A stretch of DNA of 11,327 bases from NCBI GenBank assembly GCA_018648945.1, contig JABGQJ010000197.1, positions 1-11,327 on the forward strand. The letters run 5' to 3'. The DNA comes from Victivallales bacterium. Its GTDB lineage: Bacteria > Verrucomicrobiota > Lentisphaeria > Oligosphaerales > Lenti-02. Below the pieces are notes generated by a model that saw only the letters and a list, made by a program, of their open reading frames with translations, was not told the origin of the DNA and made no database searches. The position numbers and the translations under genes were made by a program. Shown one piece after another: positions 7,133-11,327 of the stretch (positions are counted from its first letter, which is position 1; every line of letters begins with the position of its first letter).

Positions 7133-7235
7133 CCTGTCTTCCGAGTTCTGCCTTCTCGGTGGCGTGGTACGAGCGGGAAGAGTGCACCGGGGCCCGGCGC
7201 ACCTACCCCGGAACGGGAGTCGCGGCTACGCGTTG
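7133..7235. repeat. Structured direct repeat, copy 2
   Basis: This is the same-orientation partner of 6345-6450, offset by 785 bp over the aligned 90 bases. The first stem reads CTTCTCG (7152-7158) against CGGGAAG (7174-7180), so the C-to-T change keeps a G-U pair. The second hairpin (7182-7202) is identical to copy 1. Other differences fall in the loop or near the 3' end. It begins 87 bp upstream of the lipoprotein start. Read on the minus strand it supplies an ATG in frame with that gene. Confidence 0.85.
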
Positions 7236-7506
7236 GCCCTACCTCCATCGGCCGGCGAGCGCTCTGCCCTTCGTTCGTGCCGGGAGCACCGGCTTCGAGC
7301 CGGGACTCCTCCTTCTTCGTGCGCTCGTCTAGGGGGTCGACGAGAGAGGGAGTGCCCTGCGTTTCGACCGCCAGGCCGAGGGATGGCAGATCATTCGCAT
7401 CTCGCGCGGGAAATGCGCTCGCGAAACCTCCCCCCGCAAGGTATAGTTGTGGTTTCGCTGATCTACTTTTGGTGCCAAACGGACGAGAAATGGCCTCTTT
7501 CTGCGG
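7236..7506. other. Upstream region of the helicase gene, with palindrome block 2
   Basis: No convincing gene lies here. The second copy of the palindrome block is at 7279-7303: CCGGCT (7289-7294) pairs with AGCCGG (7298-7303) around a TCG loop. After about 7430 the sequence becomes richer in A and T, as expected for the helicase promoter. A six-codon frame starts at 7490 (ATG) and ends at a TGA (7508-7510) that overlaps the helicase ATG. Confidence 0.5.
7442..7447 (+). promoter_or_regulatory. Candidate -10 element of the helicase gene
   Basis: TATAGT matches five of six bases of the -10 consensus and sits in a local AT-rich dip 59 bp before the helicase ATG. The bases 17 bp upstream (TCGCGA) are a poor -35, so this is tentative. 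Confidence 0.25.
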
Positions 7507-10500
7507 ATGACCGAACACGCTCTGGAACACAATCTGGCAGTCCTGGCAGGAGCTGAAAACTGGCGACTTGGCCAGAAGCTCTACCATGAGGGGGCAATCC
7601 TTGATCTGAAGCGCGTGTCGCGCTCGGTGGTGGTCCGCATCGCGGGGTCCGACGGGGGATTCCACGCTCTCAAACTGACCGTCCGCCAGCGCCGTGTCAC
7701 CTCGCAGTGCTCCTGCCCCAAGCACACGCTCTTCTGCGAACACGCCGTGGCGGCATTGCTGACCGTGGCCCATGAGACGCCGGACCTCATCTCCTTCTTC
7801 AAGGAGGAGGATTACTCCGCCACTTCACCTGCCACGGGCGGCGATACCACGGTCTCCACCCCTCCCGCGACGCCCCCCGCCTCCGGACTTGCCGCCGACG
7901 CGTTACGCTCGCTCCTCGCTTCTCCCGTGACGGACACCGCGCTGGTGCTGCTGGTCGAGGGTGTGCTGGGCACCATGGAGAGTCACTGGAACCGACTGAG
8001 CCTGACCGCCTGTATCGCGGCCAAGGGCAAGACCTATGCCGCCGGCAATATTCGCCGCCTCCTGGAGTCCGAGCGGGCGGCGGGCAATCTTCGGTTGGTG
8101 GATTTCCCTCCCCGCGACCAACAGATCATGCGCTACCTGGTGCAGAACAGTTTGATTACCGGCAATACCATCCAGGTGAATGCCTACGAGCTCTCCGACC
8201 TGCTTCATTTGCTCAGCGGCGGGGGGACCATTCAGGCATCTGGGGGCCGGATCACGATCCATCAGGAGAAGCTCCATGTGGTGATGGCCATGGCGGAGAA
8301 GGGAGAGGACCGCGAGTTGCGGCCGTTCCTGGAACTGCCCGAGCGTGGCGTCCTGCCGCCTGCGAAGGGGGTCTTCATCGCCGGGCGTGGGGGCTACTGG
8401 ATCGGCCATGAGAATGACTTCTGGTGGCTACCGGGCGCCCTTCCTCTGCCCTGGTTGCTGCTTTTTCTGCGCGGGACGCCGATCATGGTGGACGGCAAGC
8501 AGAGCGAGCGCTTGGGGCAGTTGGTCCAGAGCGGGCGTCTACCGGTGGACCTGCGACCCGCGAGAAGCATGGAAGCCCTGGCCTGTCGCACCGGCGACTG
8601 CCACCCGTTGCTGACCCTGGATTGGCCGGGGAACAGCATCCATGCCACCCTGGAGTTCACCTATGCGGGGCAGCGCATCGCACCTGGCGAGGCCGCGTTG
8701 GTCTGGGCTGGTTCGGGCTTTGTGCGGCGCGACGAGGCGGCTGAGAAGGGCGCCGAGACCGAACTCCGCAGGCTGGGCTTTACCAGTCTACCCGGGCAGC
8801 CTCAACGCTTCCGCCTTGCCCGCGCCGCCAGCATCTGGCGCTTCCTACAGAAGGACCTGGACACTCTGGTGGACAGCTGGGAGGTGCTGTGGACCCCTGG
8901 CTTTACGCGGCGGGCTCAACGCTCCGGTGAGATCACGCTCTCCATGGCGAGTGGTCGGGAAAGTGAATCCTGGTTCGAGACCGTGTGCGAGTTGGGCACG
9001 GTGGATGGTGCGTCCGTCTCCTGGGACCAGCTGGCCCAAGCCCTGGAACGCGGCGAGGAGTTCCTGACGCTGGAGGACGGCAGCGTGGTCCGTCTGCCAA
9101 CCGATGTGATGCGCATCCTGCGCCTGCTGCTCCGGCGCGCCGCCGAGCGCGATGGCGACCGCCTTCGCTTCGACCACTTCAGCGCGGTAGCCCTGGCCGA
9201 CATCGTCGAGCCCTACCTTGCCGGCTACGATGGTGCCTGGCGGGAACTGCGCGACCGCCTCCTGAATCCCAGCGCGGTGGAGTTGCCCCACCTCTCCGCA
9301 TCCCTTTCGGAGCGCCTCCGAGGCTATCAGCAGGAAGGCGTGCGCTGGCTGCGCCTGTTGGAGGAATGTGGGTTCCATGGCATCCTGGCCGACGAAATGG
9401 GGCTGGGCAAGACGGTCCAGGCCCTGGCCGCCGTCTCGGCTCACAAGTATTCCGCGTCGGTCGCCAAGCCCTCCATCGTGGTCTGTCCCACCAGCCTGGT
9501 GGAGAACTGGCTTGTGGAAGCCCAACGCTTCACCCCGGAACTAAAGACGATGGCCGTCCGCGGGGCGGACCGGGCGGATCTCCTGGCCATGGTTGGGGAT
9601 CACGACCTGATCGTTACCTCCTATGCCCTGCTGCGCCGCGACATCATCGAGTACGGCACGCATGATTTCGCGTACGCCATCCTGGATGAAGCCCAGCACA
9701 TCAAGAATCCCCGCACCGCCAACGCGACCGCCTGCAAAGAGCTGCGCGGCGACCACCGCTTGGTACTCACCGGCACCCCGATCGAGAACAGCCTGTCCGA
9801 GATCTGGTCCATCTTCGACTTCGTGCTTCCGGGGTATCTGGGATCGCAGCGGGAGTTCCGGCAGGACTACGAGACGCCCACGAGCGACGAACAGCGCGAT
9901 GTCTCTCTCCGCGAACTCGCGTCCCATGTTCACCCCTTCATCCTGCGCCGAACCAAGAAGGAAGTGTGCGAGGAGTTGCCCCCGAAGATGGAACAGGTCG
10001 TCTTCTGCGATCTCGGCACCGAACAGCGCCACCTCTACAACACCGTGCTCGCCGCCGGGCGCCAGATGCTCAACCAGGCCCAGGGCGAGGGCTGGCGGCG
10101 CCATCGCTTCGAACTCCTCTCCATCCTCATGCGGCTGCGCCAGATCTGCTGCCACCCCGATCTGCTCCCCGAGGACTTCCGCGAGGGCTTCGAGCAACCC
10201 ATTCCCTCGGTCAAGATGGACCTCGCCCGGGAAGTCATCCTGGAAGCCATCGACAGCGGCTGCCGAATCCTCCTCTTCAGCCAGTTCACCAGCGTCCTCA
10301 AGCTTCTCCCCCCCTGGCTGGACGAGAACGGTATCCGCTACGAATACCTGGACGGAAGCACCAAGGACCGCCAGATGCGGGTCGATCGCTTCAACGCCGA
10401 CGACGGCATCCCGATCTTCCTGCTCAGTCTCAAGGCCGGGGGCACGGGGCTGAATCTGACCGGCGCGAACACGGTGATCCACTACGACCAGTGGTGGAAC

Positions 10501-10722
10501 CCCATGGTCGAGGATCAGGCCACCGACCGCACCCATCGCATTGGCCAGACCCGGGACGTGACCGCCATCAAACTCGTCACTCGCCACACGATAGAAGAGA
10601 AGATCCTTGCCCTCCAGGAGAGCAAGCGGGACCTCTTCCGCCGCCTCATCGCGGGTGCGCCCGGTCGCCTGGGTGAGCTTACCGAGGAAGATGTCGCCTT
10701 CCTGCTCTCCCACGGCAAGTAG
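7507..10722 (+). CDS. SWIM zinc-finger SNF2-family helicase/ATPase
   Basis: A 1071-residue cytoplasmic protein. A SWIM zinc finger is at residues 68-79 (C68-S-C70-x6-C77-E-H79). It is followed by a Thr/Pro/Ala-rich linker (about 104-128) and a long middle region (about 130-590) that includes the bacterial SNF2-associated part. The SNF2 ATPase follows. Its motifs are: I DEMGLGKT (629-636), II DEAQ (727-730, where many relatives have DEAH), III LTGTPIEN (754-761), IV LLFSQF (922-927), V LSLKAGGTGLNLT (973-985) and VI QATDRTHRIGQ (1004-1014). All motor motifs are intact. The family uses ATP to translocate on double-stranded DNA and remodel bound proteins; the role in bacteria is poorly defined, and links to transcription or repair are general family knowledge. 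The start places the SWIM domain at the usual distance from the N-terminus, but no clear RBS precedes it. No defence-system neighbours are visible. Confidence 0.93.
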   Translation: MTEHALEHNLAVLAGAENWRLGQKLYHEGAILDLKRVSRSVVVRIAGSDGGFHALKLTVRQRRVTSQCSCPKHTLFCEHAVAALLTVAHETPDLISFFKEEDYSATSPATGGDTTVSTPPATPPASGLAADALRSLLASPVTDTALVLLVEGVLGTMESHWNRLSLTACIAAKGKTYAAGNIRRLLESERAAGNLRLVDFPPRDQQIMRYLVQNSLITGNTIQVNAYELSDLLHLLSGGGTIQASGGRITIHQEKLHVVMAMAEKGEDRELRPFLELPERGVLPPAKGVFIAGRGGYWIGHENDFWWLPGALPLPWLLLFLRGTPIMVDGKQSERLGQLVQSGRLPVDLRPARSMEALACRTGDCHPLLTLDWPGNSIHATLEFTYAGQRIAPGEAALVWAGSGFVRRDEAAEKGAETELRRLGFTSLPGQPQRFRLARAASIWRFLQKDLDTLVDSWEVLWTPGFTRRAQRSGEITLSMASGRESESWFETVCELGTVDGASVSWDQLAQALERGEEFLTLEDGSVVRLPTDVMRILRLLLRRAAERDGDRLRFDHFSAVALADIVEPYLAGYDGAWRELRDRLLNPSAVELPHLSASLSERLRGYQQEGVRWLRLLEECGFHGILADEMGLGKTVQALAAVSAHKYSASVAKPSIVVCPTSLVENWLVEAQRFTPELKTMAVRGADRADLLAMVGDHDLIVTSYALLRRDIIEYGTHDFAYAILDEAQHIKNPRTANATACKELRGDHRLVLTGTPIENSLSEIWSIFDFVLPGYLGSQREFRQDYETPTSDEQRDVSLRELASHVHPFILRRTKKEVCEELPPKMEQVVFCDLGTEQRHLYNTVLAAGRQMLNQAQGEGWRRHRFELLSILMRLRQICCHPDLLPEDFREGFEQPIPSVKMDLAREVILEAIDSGCRILLFSQFTSVLKLLPPWLDENGIRYEYLDGSTKDRQMRVDRFNADDGIPIFLLSLKAGGTGLNLTGANTVIHYDQWWNPMVEDQATDRTHRIGQTRDVTAIKLVTRHTIEEKILALQESKRDLFRRLIAGAPGRLGELTEEDVAFLLSHGK

Positions 10723-11063
10723 GCGACAGGGCTAGCTGACCGGCACTGGCCCGCTCTCCTTCACCAGGGCCTGTCTCGGTCGAGGGGGGCCACTGCCTGA
10801 GCTTGGCTGCGCCGGAGTTCGGGTGTTCCATGGCGGCCCCCTGGGGCGTTCGCGGCCTCGCGACCACGGCGCAAAGCGCCGGGGGACCGTCGCCCGTCGA
10901 GTAGCCATGCTGTGGATTGGCAATCACCTGGGACGGGTGTTCGCGAGGGCGCGAAAGCCCCAAGTCGGCCCCTATACACGGCCCTCACCGGCCAAGGCGA
11001 ACCCTACGCTTGGCGCGAAATCGGTATGAGACCAGAGAAATCCCATGCCCGCGGTCCGGGATT
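10723..11063. other. Convergent intergenic region rich in hairpins
   Basis: This lies between the helicase stop and the stop of the minus-strand HzsA-related gene. Frames crossing it have no RBS or recognisable family. It holds four perfect or near-perfect hairpins: 10850-10863 (TCGCG-GCCT-CGCGA), 10867-10881 (CGGCGC-AAA-GCGCCG), 10940-10955 (TTCGCG-AGGG-CGCGAA) and 10991-11014. None is followed by a T-run on either strand. Confidence 0.5.
10991..11014. terminator. Bulged hairpin between convergent genes, possible terminator
   Basis: GCCAAG plus CG (one bulged G at 10997) pairs with CGCTTGGC (11007-11014) around a 7-base loop, giving 8 base pairs. It lies 50 bp past the stop of the minus-strand HzsA-related gene, a plausible place for its terminator. 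No U-tract follows in that direction, so the call is weak. Confidence 0.25.
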
Positions 11064-11327
11064 CTATCGTAGCGAGGGAATGACGAGCTCGCCTCGGGCC
11101 TGCTTCTCGATGTCGCGGTAGGCCCCGTAGAAGTTGGTGTTGCAGTCGAGCCAGAGGGTGATGCGGCGGAGTTCCTCGGGGGTGAGTTTGGTCTTGCCGT
11201 GGCCCTTGAGGAGGAGGGGGTAGAGCTTGGAGCCGCGGGCCCCGTCCTTGCCGGGTCGGGAACGGGAGCCTTGGTTGCGCTTGATGGAGCCGTTGCCGCC
11301 GTGTCGCGCCCAGCCGTAGCGCCGCAG
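11064..11327 (-). CDS. HzsA-related protein, C-terminal fragment (5' part beyond the window)
   Basis: The last 87 codons of a minus-strand gene that enters from the right edge and ends at a TAG (11064-11066). The visible part holds YGWARHGGNGSIK (4-16), GARGSKLYPLLLKGHG (29-44), LTPEELRRITLWLDCNTNFYGAY (48-70) and a terminal QARGEL...PSL. This order matches the C-terminus of proteins annotated as HzsA-related or hydrazine synthase alpha-like, common in Planctomycetota and Lentisphaerota. In those proteins upstream regions often carry c-type haem motifs and a beta-propeller; none of that is inside this window. Resemblance to hydrazine synthase does not imply anammox, since most homologues occur in non-anammox bacteria and have no known reaction. 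It converges on the SNF2 gene. Confidence 0.72.
   Translation of the reverse strand: MRRYGWARHGGNGSIKRNQGSRSRPGKDGARGSKLYPLLLKGHGKTKLTPEELRRITLWLDCNTNFYGAYRDIEKQARGELVIPSLR

Noticed and set aside
6112..7202. Two minus-strand frames (6112-6417 and 6624-7202) with the same N-terminus MRRAPVHSSRS, as if paralogous proteins.
   Set aside because: The shared residues are simply the translation of the 90-bp DNA repeat. The first frame has no RBS or family resemblance. The second contains the real lipoprotein gene, whose signal peptide requires the later start at 7046.
6361..7235. Integron attC sites around the lipoprotein gene.
   Set aside because: GTTGAGC at 6447-6453 fits the GTTRRRY core site but the equivalent in copy 2 (GTTGGCC) does not. 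I found no matching RYYYAAC arm and there is no integrase in the window.
6345..7303. A CRISPR array in the repeat region.
   Set aside because: There are only two copies of a roughly 90-bp unit, about 700 bp apart, with a gene between them.
9541..10713. A 390-codon antisense frame across the helicase motor domain.
   Set aside because: The plus strand carries intact SNF2 motifs over the same bases, so this frame is a shadow.
7507..10722. SNF2 helicase as part of a phage-defence system such as DISARM.
   Set aside because: No methyltransferase, nuclease, PLD or DUF1998 partner is adjacent, and lone SWIM-SNF2 proteins are common in bacteria.
10679..10963. A 94-codon minus-strand frame covering the end of the helicase gene and the following gap.
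   Set aside because: It overlaps conserved helicase coding sequence, has no RBS or recognisable domain, and spans several hairpins.

Overview
The window is GC-rich, bacterial and chromosomal in character. Its gene content suggests a PVC-group or neighbouring lineage (Planctomycetota, Lentisphaerota, Verrucomicrobiota, Armatimonadota or Hydrogenedentota-like): a secreted Asp-box sialidase-family protein, a large secreted clan GH-A glycosidase with a DUF5060-like domain, a HzsA-related C-terminus, and a SWIM/SNF2 helicase. This placement rests on family resemblance only; there is no rRNA or ribosomal marker here.

Layout: (1) Positions 1-1111, minus strand, hold a nearly complete exported sialidase/BNR-family protein that runs off the left edge. 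(2) A 173-bp divergent promoter region separates it from a plus-strand gene group. That group is an HD-domain protein (1285-2511), a 979-residue secreted glycosidase (2538-5477) and a DnaQ-like 3'-5' exonuclease (5474-6061). The last two overlap by ATGA. (3) Positions 6062-7506 are mostly non-coding accessory sequence. They contain a small, lower-GC lipoprotein gene on the minus strand (6624-7046), flanked by two direct copies of a structured repeat (about 6345-6450 and 7133-7235, 93% identical over 90 bp). Each copy is followed by the same 25-bp palindrome-bearing block. (4) A 1071-residue SWIM-SNF2 helicase occupies 7507-10722. (5) A 341-bp convergent intergenic region with four hairpins follows. 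(6) The C-terminal 87 residues of a HzsA-related protein lie on the minus strand at the right edge.

The sialidase and the glycosidase together suggest extracellular glycan foraging. The HD protein and the exonuclease are probably cytoplasmic nucleotide or nucleic-acid enzymes, so their co-transcription with a secreted glycosidase is unexplained. The SNF2 protein has no defence-system partner in the window. The least explained stretch is the repeat-flanked lipoprotein cassette. The window contains no CRISPR array, rRNA, tRNA or transposase that I can see.
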